Shown here: positions 43,654 through 54,266 of the stretch, in pieces
Layout of the letters: every line of letters begins with the position of its first letter
How positions within the stretch are numbered: position 1 is the stretch's first letter
DNA from: CAVRUD01 sp963849635
Lineage (GTDB): Bacteria > Chloroflexota > Chloroflexia > Thermomicrobiales > UBA6265
DNA length: 64,000 nt
NCBI GenBank assembly: GCA_963849635.1
Contig: CAWKIA010000022.1
Coordinates: 124,001 to 188,000, forward strand
Reading direction: 5' to 3'
The notes under the pieces: generated by a model
Seen by the model: only the letters and a program-made list of their open reading frames with translations
What the model was told of the DNA's origin: nothing
The model's database searches: none
Position numbers and translations under genes: made by a program

Positions 43654-45257
43654 TGATCAGGACGCAGCTCCGGCAGCTGCCGGCGTACGCGCGCACCGCG
43701 AACGAGCTTCGTCGGTTCTTGCGCAGTCCAGTCTCGCCGCCCGTTGCGGAGCAACGTGTCGCCGAAGCCATTTCCCTGCGCCGAGACCGCCTGCTGGTCC
43801 TCTTGCAACACGGCATCTACGGTCATCCACGCAGTCCCTATCGGGCGCTCCTTCAGCACGCCGGGATCGAGTACGGCGATGCCCAAGAGCTGATTGACCG
43901 CGAGGGCGTCGATGGCGCGGTGTCGTGTCTGGCCTCCCAGGGTGTGTATGTCACGCTCGACGAATTCAAGGGCCGCCTCCCAATTCGGCGGGGCAGTCTG
44001 GAACTGCCTATTGAGACATTCACGTTCGGTGTGCCGCGGCAGGGCGCCGGCCTGGCGGTCCGGACTGGCGCGACGCGGAGCAGCGGGACACCCAGTCTGA
44101 TCCGGTTCGACGATTTGGTCGAGGTCGCCAACCATCGGTCGGTGATGCATCAGGGTTGGGGACACAACCAGGGATCGCTGGCCATTTGGTTTCCGATCTT
44201 GCCTGGGAGTGCCGGCTTCGCCAATATCCTTATCTATGCCAAGCAGGGGCGTCCGCCAGAGCGTTGGTTCAGCCACGCGCCGGTAACGAAGGGTCGGGAC
44301 AACCCGGGAGCCTGGCAGACGCACGCGCTGTTGCGCACCGGCCGGCTATTCATGTCTGGCTTCCCGTCACCTGAGTACGTGCCCCTCAGCGACGCGGAGC
44401 GCGTTGCCGACTGGATGATCGATCGGCTTCGCCGCGGGAACCGGTGCCAGGTCGTGACCTACGTCAGCTCAGCGATGCGCGTCTGCGCGGCGGCGATCTC
44501 CGCGGGTGCCAGCCTCGAGGGGGCGCTGTTTGTGGTGCTCGGCGAACCACTCACCGAGAGCCGGGCGAACACGATCCGAGCTTCCGGCGCGGAGGTGACG
44601 TCAACTTACTCGTCGACCGAAACCGGCACGATCGCCGACGGATGCGCCGACCCGATCGCTCCCGACGATGTCCACCTGCTGCTCGACCGGGCCGTGGCGA
44701 TTCGGCATCCGATGCCGGCAGGCGGACGCACCGTCGATGGGCTGCTCTTGACGAAGCTGTCCCCAACCGCGAGCACGATCATGCTTAACGTCGAGGCGGG
44801 CGACACCGGCCAGATTGTCGAGCGAACCTGCGCCTGCCCCTATGGCGTTCTCGGCTACAGCCAGCACCTCCACTCGATTACCAGCTATGAAAAACTCACC
44901 GGCGAAGGGATGACCTACGACGCGTCGGCCCTGGCCGCCGCAATTGAGGCGGTGCTGCCGGCCCGTTTCGGTGGAAGCTCAACCGACTACCAGGCGTACG
45001 AGGAACTCGAGGACAACCACCTCGTTCGCCTCACCTTGCTCGTAAGCCCCCGGTTGGGACCGATCGATGACGACGACCTGGTCGCGACGCTGCGCGCCGA
45101 AATGCAGCGGGGAGCAGCCGGTCATCGCCTGGCCGACCTGATTTGGGAGCAGGCGGGATTCCTGCGTGTCCGCCGCGCGGAACCGATTTCGACGGCGCGG
45201 GGGAAACTGCTCCCGTTCCAGGTGGCGAGGCCGTTGGACAGCGCGAACGATCGCTGA
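43653..45257 (+). CDS. Divergent adenylate-forming (CapK-related) protein, family II copy 1
   Basis: An intact 534-residue protein distantly similar to the array enzymes. It has a helical N-terminal extension (MIRTQLRQLPAYARTANELR), phosphate-loop-like TRSSGTPS (141-148) closer to the canonical form than in the array, A5-like STYSSTETG with E323, hinge-like Asp D384 in EAGDTG, a cysteine/histidine set C331, H341, C393, C395 comparable to the PaaK zinc site, and a C-terminal Lys K518 in TARGKLLPFQ. GEGMTYDASALAAAIEAVLP lies before the C-terminal domain. It should activate a carboxylate, substrate unknown. Its ATG overlaps the GT2 stop, so a glycan role is likely. Confidence 0.7.
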   Translation: MIRTQLRQLPAYARTANELRRFLRSPVSPPVAEQRVAEAISLRRDRLLVLLQHGIYGHPRSPYRALLQHAGIEYGDAQELIDREGVDGAVSCLASQGVYVTLDEFKGRLPIRRGSLELPIETFTFGVPRQGAGLAVRTGATRSSGTPSLIRFDDLVEVANHRSVMHQGWGHNQGSLAIWFPILPGSAGFANILIYAKQGRPPERWFSHAPVTKGRDNPGAWQTHALLRTGRLFMSGFPSPEYVPLSDAERVADWMIDRLRRGNRCQVVTYVSSAMRVCAAAISAGASLEGALFVVLGEPLTESRANTIRASGAEVTSTYSSTETGTIADGCADPIAPDDVHLLLDRAVAIRHPMPAGGRTVDGLLLTKLSPTASTIMLNVEAGDTGQIVERTCACPYGVLGYSQHLHSITSYEKLTGEGMTYDASALAAAIEAVLPARFGGSSTDYQAYEELEDNHLVRLTLLVSPRLGPIDDDDLVATLRAEMQRGAAGHRLADLIWEQAGFLRVRRAEPISTARGKLLPFQVARPLDSANDR

Positions 45258-45278
45258 TCGCTCGTCGAGGATGCGTGC

Positions 45279-46887
45279 ATGCCGACACGGAAGCTCCGCC
45301 AGCTGCGGGCGTACGCGCGGACCGCGATCGGGCTTCGCGCCTTTCTGCGCAGTTCCCTGAGTCCAGAAGCCACGGAGCGGACGGTTGGTAGCGCGCTGGC
45401 TGAGCGTCCGGGCCGCTTGCTGACGTTGCTTCGGGAGCGGGTATGGGATAGCCCGACGAGTCCCTACCTGGCGCTCCTCCAGCACGCCGGGATGACCGAA
45501 GTCGATGTTGCGGATCTCGTCGATCGGGAAGGGGTCGAGGGCGCACTGGCACATCTGGCCGCCCACGGCGTTTACGTGACGCTCGACGAGTTCAAGGGTC
45601 GCCGCCCGATCCGGCGCGGCAGCCTCGAATTGACCGTTGCCCCCGGCGCGTTCGACGCGGTGGGTGCTCGAGCGGGTGTGCCAGTTCGGAGTGGAGCGAC
45701 GCGGAGCGCCGGGACACCGACGCTGATCCAGTTCGACGCGTTGACCGAGGAGGCCGCCCACCGCTCGCTGTTGCTCAAGGCAGCGGGAAACGAGCAGGGA
45801 CCGGTCGCGCTCTGGCTCCCGGTCTTGCCGGGCAGCGCCGGTATTGCCAACGTCTTGCGGTATGCGAAGTTGAACCGTGCGCCGGAGCGATGGTTCAGCC
45901 ATGCCCCGGTCTCACTCTCCGCCAGCAATCCAGCGGCCTTGCAGACGCGGACGGTGTTGCGGTTGGGAAGTCTGTTCGCTGCGCCGCTGCCGCGGCCCGA
46001 GTATGTGCCGCTCGACGATGCCGGTCGCGTTGCCGCCTGGGTCATCGACCACCTTCGCCGCGGCAACCGCTGCCAGGTCGTGACCTATGTCAGTTCGGCG
46101 ATGCGCGTCTGCGCGGCGGCCACCGCAGCGGGCTCCCGTCTCGACGGGGCGCTGTTCGTGGTGATCGGCGAGCCGCTCAGCGCGAGCCGGGCGGCGGCGA
46201 TCGGGCGCGACAGGAGCGGACGTGAGATGCACCTACTCGATGACGGAAGCTGGAACGGTCGGCTGCGGTTGCGGCGACCCGGCAACGCCCGACGACGTCC
46301 ATCTGTTGCTCGATCGCGCCGCCGTGATTCAACATCCGATGGAGAGCGGTGGCGGCCTGGTTGACGGTCTGCTCTTAACGACCCTCTCCCCGCATGCGCG
46401 AAAGGTCATGCTCAATGTCGAGACTGGTGATACCGGGCGGCTGACGGAGCGCGCCTGCGCCTGCCCCTATGGGCGTCTTGGCTACACGCGGCACCTCGAC
46501 TCGATCACGAGCTACGAAAAGCTGACCGGGGAAGGGATGACCTACGACGCATCGGTCCTGGTCAGCGTGATCGAGGAGGTGCTGCCCGCTCGATTCGGCG
46601 GATCGGCCACCGATTATCAAGCGATCGAGGAGGAGGGGGACGACAAGCTCCTCTATCTCACCGTGCTGGTGAGCCCGCGCCTCGGAATCATCACCGAAGC
46701 CGACGTCATTGCGACACTACGCGCCGAATTGCAACGGGGGCCGGCCGGCCATCGCCTTGCAGACCTGGTTTGGGAGCAGGCGGGGTTTCTCCGTGTCCGC
46801 CGCGCAGAGCCAATCCCGACAGCGCGGGGGAAACTCCTGCCGTTTCAGGTGGCGAAGCCCGCGGACGGCGGGAACGCGGGCCAATAG
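45279..46887 (+). CDS. Divergent adenylate-forming (CapK-related) protein, family II copy 2, one frameshift
   Basis: A tandem paralogue of the preceding gene, beginning 21 nt after its stop. The N-terminal frame reads MPTRKLRQLRAYARTAIGLR to about AAAIGRD; near 46205 one base is lost or gained, and the rest reads CTYSMTEAGTVGCGC to GKLLPFQVAKPADG. Loop TRSAGTPT, acid VETGDTG, CACPYGRLGYTRHLDSITSY and ARGK are kept. The Cys at the start of the zinc-like set is within GCGCGDP. The strong similarity to copy 1 over the full length shows duplication. As a pair after GT2 they mirror, in another branch of the superfamily, the eight-copy array. Confidence 0.68.
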
Positions 46888-46974
46888 AGGCGGGATGGAT
46901 GACGCACTTTTCGCACGCTCGCCATGAGAGATAAAACGCCTTGTAGAGAAGAAAACCTTGTGAGATAGCGAGCG

Positions 46975-49694
46975 GTGGGCGATCCTTCCGTCAATATGGA
47001 CAAACGAGCCGCCGACCGGACACCGGACACCGGACAGGCCGCCGATTCAGCGGGCACGTTGTCCGCCCGTGAGGCGGCCGCGATCCTCGGCGTCCACGAG
47101 CGCACCGTCCGGCGCGCCATCACCCGTGGCGAATTGCCCGCCGTCAAGCGCGGCGGCGTCTTCCAGATCGCGCGGGAGGACCTTCGACGCTACCGGGTCC
47201 CGACCCGGATCACTGCCGCGCCCGTCGCAAGACGTCCAGAGCCACCGCGGTTGCTTCCCTTTCCCGTTCGAGATGAAAATACCGATCACACGTTCCCGTT
47301 GCCGCTGACACCGGTGATCGGACGGGACGAGGATATCGCCGCTATCGGCGAGCTTCTGCAAACCGCGGGGAAGCGGCTTGTCACCCTCACCGGCGCGGGC
47401 GGCGTTGGCAAGAGCCGCCTCGCCATCCAGGCAGTGGCCGAGTTTGGTGCAGCGTTCCCTGAGGGTGTCTGGTTCGTTCCGCTCGCCCCGATCCGCGACT
47501 CGGCTCTCCTCGGCACCGCGATCGTCCGTACCATGGGAGTCGTCGAGCAGTACGACCGCCCGGAAGTCCAGATCCTACGATCGGTGATTCGAGATCGGCG
47601 ACTGCTCCTGGTCCTGGACAATCTCGAGCATCTACTGGAAGAGACCCCGCTGATTGCCGAGTTGCTCTCGGCGTGTCCCAACCTGGCTGTCCTCGCGACT
47701 AGCCGGATCCGGCTCAATCTATCTGGCGAGCACGAGCATCATGTGTTGCCGTTGGCACTACCGGTTCATTCCCCAAATATGACGCCGTCACCGTGGGCCG
47801 AGACCGTGGGCAACGCGGCAGCGGTGCAGCTCTTTGTCGCGCGGGCGCAGGCCGTGGATCCCAACTTTCAGCTCACGGGCGAGAATGCGAGTGCCGTCGC
47901 GGCAATTGCTGCCGCCGTCGACGGGCTGCCGCTTGCGATCGAATTGGTCGCGGCCCAGACCCGTCTCTTCCCGCCCGCGGCGCTCCTGGCGCGCATGGGA
48001 CGGCGGTTACCGCTGCTGACCGGCGGACCGCGCGACCTTCCCAAGCGGCACCAGACGATGGCTGACGCAATTGCCTGGAGCCACGACCTTCTTTCTGCGG
48101 ATGAGCAGGTGTTTTTCGCCGCCTGTCCGTGTTCGTCGGCGGTTGCACGTTGGATGCGGCGGAGGCAATCGCGAGTCTGGGTGCGCAGTCATCCATCATC
48201 GGAATGATTTCCTCGCTGGTGGATCACCAGCTGCTTATTCGGATCGATCAGCATGATGGCCATCCTCGCTTCTCGATGCTGGAAACGATCCGCGAATATG
48301 CCAGCGAACGGTTGACGGAGACCGGCGAGCGGGAAGCGTGCCATCGGCGTCACGCAGCCTTCTTCTCGGCGTTCGCCGAGAGATACCAGCTTGCGGAGAT
48401 GCTACCGGATGGTGAACGTATCGTGGCCCTTATCGACTCGGAATACCCAAACATCCGGGCGGCGCTAGCCTGGCTGGAGGAGTCCGGCGAGGCCGAGATG
48501 TTCCTGCGGCTCGCGGCTGCGATGGGCATCTTCTGGTCCGGTCAGGGCCCGTACCAGGAGGGCCGGCAGTGGATGGAACGGGCCCTTGCGCAGGGGGGCA
48601 CACGACCGGCAGCGGATCGCATGAGGGCTCTTGTCCGCCTCGGCATGATCGAGACATACCAGGCGGCGAACGAGGATGCGGAGATCCACTTGACGGAGGG
48701 GTTGGCAATCGCCCAGGACGCGGGCGATGCGCTTCAAACGGCCCATGCGCTCCTCGGGCTCGGTGCGTTGGCCATTCAGCAGGGCGACGATGACCGGGGC
48801 GCGGCGCTACTGAACGCATGCCATGCGGCAGCCCTAACCATGGCGAACCGACGCCACGCGGAAATCATGGCGAGCTGGGCGTTGGCCAACCTATCCATGG
48901 TGGCTCGGGCGCACGGAGATATCGCGCGTGCGGCGGAACTCCTCGAGGATGGGCTCACCAGGATGCGCAAAGCGGAGTACACCAGGGGAATTATTCCGGT
49001 ACTGGGCGACCTCGGCGACCTGGCATTTGACCAGGGCGATCTGGGACGGGCGCTGGGGTTGTACCGGGAGGCGCTCGGGTTGGTCCGAGGGTACCCCGGC
49101 ACGCGCGTTGTGACCGAGGTCGTCGAGGCGGTCGCAATCGTTGCCGCCGCCGGCCAGGCGGAACGAACCGCCCGGCTGCTCGGCGCGGCCGAGGCACTGC
49201 GCGAACGGATCGGGCTGCGCTATCGGATGGCGACCAGGCGAGCGGCGTTTGAGCAGGCGGTCGCCGCCGCGCGCTCGGCCCTCGGCGAGGGGGCGTATGC
49301 GGCGGCATGGAGCGCGGGTCAAAGACTGCTTCCAGAGCAGGCCGTCGCCGAGGCGCTCGATCCGACCTTTATTCCCGCCAACCCAGGTACAACGTTGACT
49401 CCGCGCGAAACAGAGATTCTCCAGTTGATCGCCGAGGGGATGTCCGACCCCAGGATCGCCGAGACGCTGTTCATCAGCGTCCGCACCGTCCAGAACCACG
49501 TCGCCCACATCCTCGCCAAGCTCGGCGTCCGCAGCCGCGGCGCGGCTGGTATCGCGGCCGGTTTGATGCCGCCGAAGACCCTCCCCCAGCCTGACTTCAA
49601 GGGACAATGCCCTGGCGAGTTTGGCGACCTACTCATAGATGCCGCCGGGCATCTCGCCCCTAAGGATCCGTATCCAAGGGCGCGAAATGAGTAA
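46975..49694 (+). CDS. Regulator with excisionase-type HTH, NB-ARC ATPase, TPR and LuxR HTH; one frameshift
   Basis: The first frame begins with an excisionase/MerR-type helix-turn-helix (LSAREAAAILGVHERTVRRA, residues 29-75). It then has an NB-ARC-like ATPase with Walker A TLTGAGGVGKSR (about 138-149), LLLVLDNLEHLL (Walker B) and GLPLAIELVAAQTRL. Near 48119 the frame changes and continues LSVFVGGCTLDAAEAIASLG, TPR-like helices and a LuxR-type C-terminal HTH (LTPRETEILQLIAEGMSDPR, then TVQNHVAHILAKLGV). The combined protein would be about 905 residues. Two DNA-binding domains at opposite ends of a STAND ATPase are unusual. It lies upstream of the five secreted paralogues and may control them; this is inference. 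Confidence 0.8.
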
Positions 49695-49991
49695 CCCAGT
49701 ACCTAGGAACTGAGTACATCCCCTGGTTGCCCCACGATTCCCGGCGTCCTAACGTCATCTCACGAGCAAATAAGACTCAGCGATCGTTCGGGCCGGGGCG
49801 ATCCGGTGCCGAGCGGCCCAAGTCGGTAGGTCCACCTCGGCCCGGATCTCGGAAAGGTCCACGACGACGGGACGATGACGGCTGGTACCTGGAGGAAACC
49901 AGTTGGGCTCGGCCCCGGTTTGCCCATCAGCGGGACGACCCCACGACCCGACGTGCCACGCCACCACGTACCAGCTGAAGGAGCTTGATCC
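49695..49991 (+). other. Gap upstream of the secreted-paralogue cluster
   Basis: No gene was recognised in 297 bp. It is the likely promoter region of the cluster. The last bases, AGCTGAAGGAGC, supply a Shine-Dalgarno for the first paralogue. Confidence 0.4.
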
Positions 49992-50875
49992 ATGGATGTC
50001 AGCCGCTTCGACACGATTGCCAAGCTCTTCGCCGGCCGGCGCCTTTCCCGTCGCCAAGCTCTGACGCAGGGCGGGACCGGGCTTGCCGCCGGGGCGCTCG
50101 CCGCGGCCGGTCTGACCACCGCCACCGGGGTCGCGGCCCAAGATGCTACCCCGGCGACCGGCCAGACGCGACCCGAACCCGAGATGCTCTACCTCCAGTC
50201 CTTCCAGTCCGGCAGCATCGCCCCCAAGGACGGCGAGGGCGGCACCTTTACCTTAACGCTGGAGCAGGGGCTGGGCCAGACCATCTACTTCTCGGATCGG
50301 CCCGATCGCATCGTCGGCGCGATGCCGACCGAGTATTTCCTCAACACGCTCGGCTTCCCGGACGACGACCCGCCCAACGCCGCGCTGCTGATCGAGCGGG
50401 CTCCCGGTGAAGTCGAGATCGCCGTGGTTGAGCTCTTCAACCCGGTTTGGGAGGGGACCAGCCCCGGCGTCACCTACGACATCCAGGGCTTAGCGAATGG
50501 GAAGAATGCTTAGAGTTGGGCCTGCAAACCACGCCCAATGATTTGGCCGCGCTCGACCCCGCCTTCGGCAGTGCGTACTTTTATTGGCAAGACCTCGCCC
50601 GACCGAGACATGCATTGCGTCACTAACGCCAGGAACCGTGTGCGATGGCGAGTCGATCTCTCCAGGTGGTCACGGTGGCTAGTGCTTCTATGGACTCGAA
50701 CTCATCTGCGGGCCCTGCGACAGATGGGATCTGTCGGTCCGCGACATATATGAGCAACTGGTAGGACCAGTGCAACCAGCGCTTCGATCCCTGCAACGGG
50801 AACTGCACGCTGTTCAACTTCTGCAGCCGCGATACGTGGTACGGCCACTACGCATGCCATAACTCCTACAACTAG
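49992..50875 (+). pseudogene. RR-signal secreted protein with YFSDRP domain, paralogue A (broken)
   Basis: The intact part starts MDVSRFDTIAKLFAGRRLSR with an RR-type signal (GLAAGALAAAGLTTATGVAA) and the shared core EMLYLQSFQSGSIAPKDGEG, LTLEQGLGQTIYFSDRPDR, GFPDDDPPNAALLIERAP and IAVVELFNPV. It goes out of frame about 50490. Pieces of the Cys-rich tail can be followed to 50875 (CGPCDRW, then DQCNQRFDPCNGNC), including a TAG just before DQCN where paralogues have Ser or Thr. At least two shifts and one nonsense change are needed to explain this, so a pseudogene is more likely than a single read error. Function of the family unknown. Confidence 0.65.
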
Positions 50876-51069
50876 CCGGGACCGAGCGCGTCATCCGTCC
50901 CGGCCGCGGCCCGGAGCTCCCGGCGCCGGGGAGGAGAGATGAGGTTGCGAGGGGTGCCAGCAATCGCTGGCAGTTGCCGAGGGCCGTCCGCTCCCAAGAT
51001 CAGATTGCCGCTCGTGCAATGAACCGATGCCGTGACCACCCGGGAATGAGTGCATCACAAGGATGCCTG

Positions 51070-51918
51070 ATGAACGCTAACCGCTTCGACAAGGTCGCCA
51101 AGATCTTCGCGTCCCGGCGCCTTTCCCGTCGCCGAGCCCTGTCCCGGGGCGCGGCCGGCCTCGCCGCCGGGGCGGTTGCTGCAGCAGGCCTCCTGGGAGC
51201 GTCGGCCCAGCACGCCACCCCGCCGCCGGAACCGCCGGTCGCCGGGCGCGGCCCGACCATGCTCTTCCTCCAGAGCTTCCGGTCCGGGACCATCGTCCCG
51301 AAGGCCGGCGCGGACGGCCGCTACACCGTGACGCTGGAGCAGGGCCTGGGCCAGACGATCTACTTCTCCGACCGCCCGGACCGCCTCGTCGGGGCGGCGC
51401 CGACCGCCGCGTTCCTGGAGGGCCTCGGCTTCCCCGAGGACAACCCGCCCAACGCCGCGCTGGTCGTCGAGACGGCGCCCGGGGAGACCGACATCGCGGT
51501 GGTGGAGCTGTTCGACCCGGTCTTCGACCCCGCCGGCGCACGGCGTGACCTACGACGTCGCCGTCCTGGCCAACTGGGAGGTCGTCGCTGGAGGTGGGGT
51601 TCACGGCGGCGCCGACCGACCTGGCCGGCGCTGGCCCCGAGGTTCGGTTCTGCCCACCTCTTCATCGACGACTGCCCGGGAATCAGTATTTCATGTCGGA
51701 TCGAGGGGGACGTGGTCGGCTCCTTCAACGCAGGGCCGTGCCGGAAAACGTGTTGGGACCCGTTCTGGAACAGGTGTGACAGTTGCACAAAGAACGAGGT
51801 GATGGATGCATACTGGACGGACCAATGCAACAAGAAGCTCAGTGCCTGCAACGGCCGGTGCATCAGGGGCGAACCCTGTTCAGTGGTTTCGTGGACGGGC
51901 CGGTGTTCACCCTATTGA
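51070..51918 (+). CDS. RR-signal secreted protein with YFSDRP domain, paralogue B
   Basis: 282 residues from ATG 51070 (MNANRFDKVAKIFASRRLSR), RR-type signal and the core TMLFLQSFRSGTIVPKAGAD, LTLEQ-like VTLEQGLGQTIYFSDRPDR, GFPEDNPPNAALVVETAPGE, VVELFDPVFDP. A local stretch at about 51538-51640 is in a wrong frame (Arg-rich) and then returns, so two or three compensating indels occur; the expected text there is VTYDVAVLANWE and GFTAAPTDLA. The tail is HLFIDDCPG, then CWDPFWNRCDSCTK, YWTDQCNKKLSACNGRC. Ten or so cysteines suggest disulfides in the exported protein. It is exported by Tat or Sec; which is not certain. Confidence 0.7.
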   Translation: MNANRFDKVAKIFASRRLSRRRALSRGAAGLAAGAVAAAGLLGASAQHATPPPEPPVAGRGPTMLFLQSFRSGTIVPKAGADGRYTVTLEQGLGQTIYFSDRPDRLVGAAPTAAFLEGLGFPEDNPPNAALVVETAPGETDIAVVELFDPVFDPAGARRDLRRRRPGQLGGRRWRWGSRRRRPTWPALAPRFGSAHLFIDDCPGISISCRIEGDVVGSFNAGPCRKTCWDPFWNRCDSCTKNEVMDAYWTDQCNKKLSACNGRCIRGEPCSVVSWTGRCSPY

Positions 51919-52209
51919 AACGAACGGAACGGTTTCGTGTTATGCGAACACCGTCGGGCCCTGGCCGGTCGAACGCAGCACGTTCGTTCAGCTCGTGGAT
52001 TGAACGCTCGGCGCAAGTCCTCGTCGTCGGCACATCGCGGCGCAGGTTCGTATTCCTTTCGCGCTGGAATGAGCACCCGCTCCCGCCGAACCTGAGTACA
52101 CGTACGGATTCGTCAGGCTCCGAAAACCAGCGTCCGGTGACCGGGCAACACCGTGCACTTCCAGCAGGTTGAGGGACCGCATCGCCAACGATTCGGAAAG
52201 AGGGAACGC
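51919..52209 (+). other. Gap between secreted paralogues B and C
   Basis: No gene was recognised in 291 bp. A purine-rich GAAAGAGGGAACGC precedes paralogue C. Confidence 0.35.
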
Positions 52210-53051
52210 ATGGACTCCAGGCCTTGACCGTCACCAAGCTGTTCGCCGGACGCCGCCTCTCCCGCCGTCAGCGCCCTGGCCGAGGCCGGCGCCGGCCTCG
52301 CCGCCGGGGCCGGCGCCATGACCGGCATCCGTGCCACCGCGGCCCAGGACGCCACCCCAGCGGCCACGCCAGAGGTGGTGTCCCCGCCAGCCATGGACAA
52401 TCCGCCCGCCCAGCTCTTTGTGCAGTCGTTCCGGTCGGGTAGCATCGCCCCCTCCACCAGCACCTTCGGAACCCACACCGTGACCCTCGAGCAAGGGCTG
52501 GGTCAGACGATCGTCTTCTCCGACCGCCCAGCACGCGACGTGTTCACCGCGCCCACCCCCGCCTTCCTGGACGGCTTCGGCTTCGATGCCGACAACCCGC
52601 CCAATGCGGCGATGCTCATGGAGACGGCCGACGGCGAAACGGACATTGCCGTCGTCGAGCTGTTCAACCCCACCTACGAAGAGGCGACGCACACCGCGAC
52701 GTACGACATCGCCGTCCTGGCCAACTGGGAGAACGGGTTGGAATTGGGCTTCCACGAAGCTCCGATCGACCTCTCCGACCTGTCCGACAGTTTTGGCGCG
52801 ACCCATCTCTTCATCGACGACTGCTATTTACGACAACGTCAGTTGTTTGAAGGGGGGCGTCTTGGCGGGGTAGGGCGACATCGTGGGAACGTTTCGGGGC
52901 GTCTACAAAACATTCTGGTTCTCTGAATTCACGTGCCTTCCTGTCGCGCCGAATGTGCAATCCCCCGACGATATCAGGACGGTACTGGGTGGGACAGTGC
53001 AACGAGACCTTTGCCGCGTGTGAGGGCCAATGCAATCAGATTCTCTATTGA
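52210..53051 (+). pseudogene. RR-signal secreted protein with YFSDRP domain, paralogue C (several frameshifts)
   Basis: From ATG 52210 the signal (TVTKLFAGRRLSRRQ) is split: one shift after about four codons and another right after RRQ, where a C is inserted before the Ala codon. The core is intact: AQLFVQSFRSGSIAPSTST, VTLEQGLGQTIVFSDRPAR, GFDADNPPNAAMLMETADGE, TYDIAVLANWENGLELGFHE and THLFIDDC. The tail changes frame again (NVSCLKGG, then YWVGQCNETFAACEGQC to TGA at 53049). Because the core is fully conserved, some shifts may be errors. The C insertion is at the same site as in paralogue D. Confidence 0.65.
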
Positions 53052-53213
53052 TGGGTGGCGGGGAGGCGGTCTGGACGGTCCGGTCCCTTCCCTCGTCCAT
53101 GGCGTTCGGAGATGAGCGATGCGCCATGTGGCAATGCATCCGGCGTCACCATCCGGGGCGCCGGGTCGCATCCACGCCTGGTTCGATGACCTGGCATGGA
53201 CCACGAGGAGCCG

Positions 53214-54123
53214 ATGAACACTAACCGCTTCGACACCGTCGCCAAGCTGTTCGCCCTCCGCCGGCTCTCGCGCCGCCAGCGCCTTGTCCCAGGGCGTGGC
53301 CGGTTTCGCCGCCGGTGCACTTGCTGCCGCCGGTCCGAGAGTCGCGGCGGCTCAGGCGCCTCCCGATCCCGGAGGGGCCGGCACTCCGCCGCCCACGCCG
53401 GCCGGCGAACACGGCCCCAGCATGCTCTTCGTGCAGTCATTTCAGCGCGGCAGCATCGTCCCGCTGGTGCCCTCCGGGCAGGGCAAGGACGCCCGCTACA
53501 CCTTGATGTTGGAGGCGGGGCTGGGCCAAACCATCTACTTTTCGGATCGTCCCGACCGTCTCGTCGGGGCCACCCCGACCGACCGCTTCCTGGCGGGCCT
53601 CGGCTTCCCGGCAGACAACCCGCCGAACGCGGCGCTGGTCGTCGAGACGGCGCCCGGGGAGACCGACATCGCGGTGGTGGAACTCTTCAACCCGGTCTTC
53701 GACCCCGCCGGCCCGGACGTAACCTACGACGTCGCCGTCCTCGCCAACTGGCAGTCGTCGCTGAAGCTGGGGTTCACCGCGGCGCCGACCGACCTGGCGA
53801 CGCTGGCTCCATCATTCGGCGCCGCCCACCTCTTCATCGATGACTGCCCCAACAACAACGTTGGCTGTTGGAATAACGGCATCGGGCGCAGCGTCCACCA
53901 GATCGGTTACGTCGCCAGCGGGTCGGCTGGCCAAGCCTGCTACAGCGCCCGCATGGGCTCATGTCTACCCTGCGATCCCTGGCTTGAAGACCCCGACACG
54001 TTGAATGCCTACTGGTCAGACCAATGCAACAGAAAATTCAGCGACTGCAGCGGACGGTGCGCCCCCTTCTTTCGCTGTGAAGACGACAACTCGCTCTGCT
54101 ATGGATTTCATCTAATGGGCTGA
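53214..54123 (+). CDS. RR-signal secreted protein with YFSDRP domain, paralogue D, one frameshift
   Basis: This is the best preserved member. ATG 53214 gives MNTNRFDTVAKLFALRRLSR then RQ; after one inserted C near 53280 the frame runs unbroken LSQGVAGFAAGALAAAGPRV to the end at 54123. Core: SMLFVQSFQRGSIVPLVPSG, LMLEAGLGQTIYFSDRPDR, GFPADNPPNAALVVETAPGE, TYDVAVLANWQSSLKLGFTA, AHLFIDDCPN. Tail: CWNNG, CYSARMGSCLPCDPWLEDPD, YWSDQCNRKFSDCSGRC, FRCEDDNSLC. Expected mature product about 260 residues with paired cysteines. It can serve as the reference sequence for the family. Confidence 0.75.
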
Positions 54124-54266
54124 ATGGACGCGAACGCCACGGGTTCTCGCCGTGCGGCCGCGGCCCAAACCTGGCCAGTGCGCGATCGAATCCCGGATAG
54201 GGTGGTGTGCCCTAACGGGATCACATGCCCCGTTCAATTGTTCGCCAAAGCCTAAGGAGTGCATTC

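Noticed and set aside
26188..46887. Non-ribosomal peptide or polyketide assembly line
   Set aside because: There are many adenylate-forming enzymes but no carrier, condensation, ketosynthase or thioesterase domains; flippase, methyltransferase and glycosyltransferases point to a glycan.
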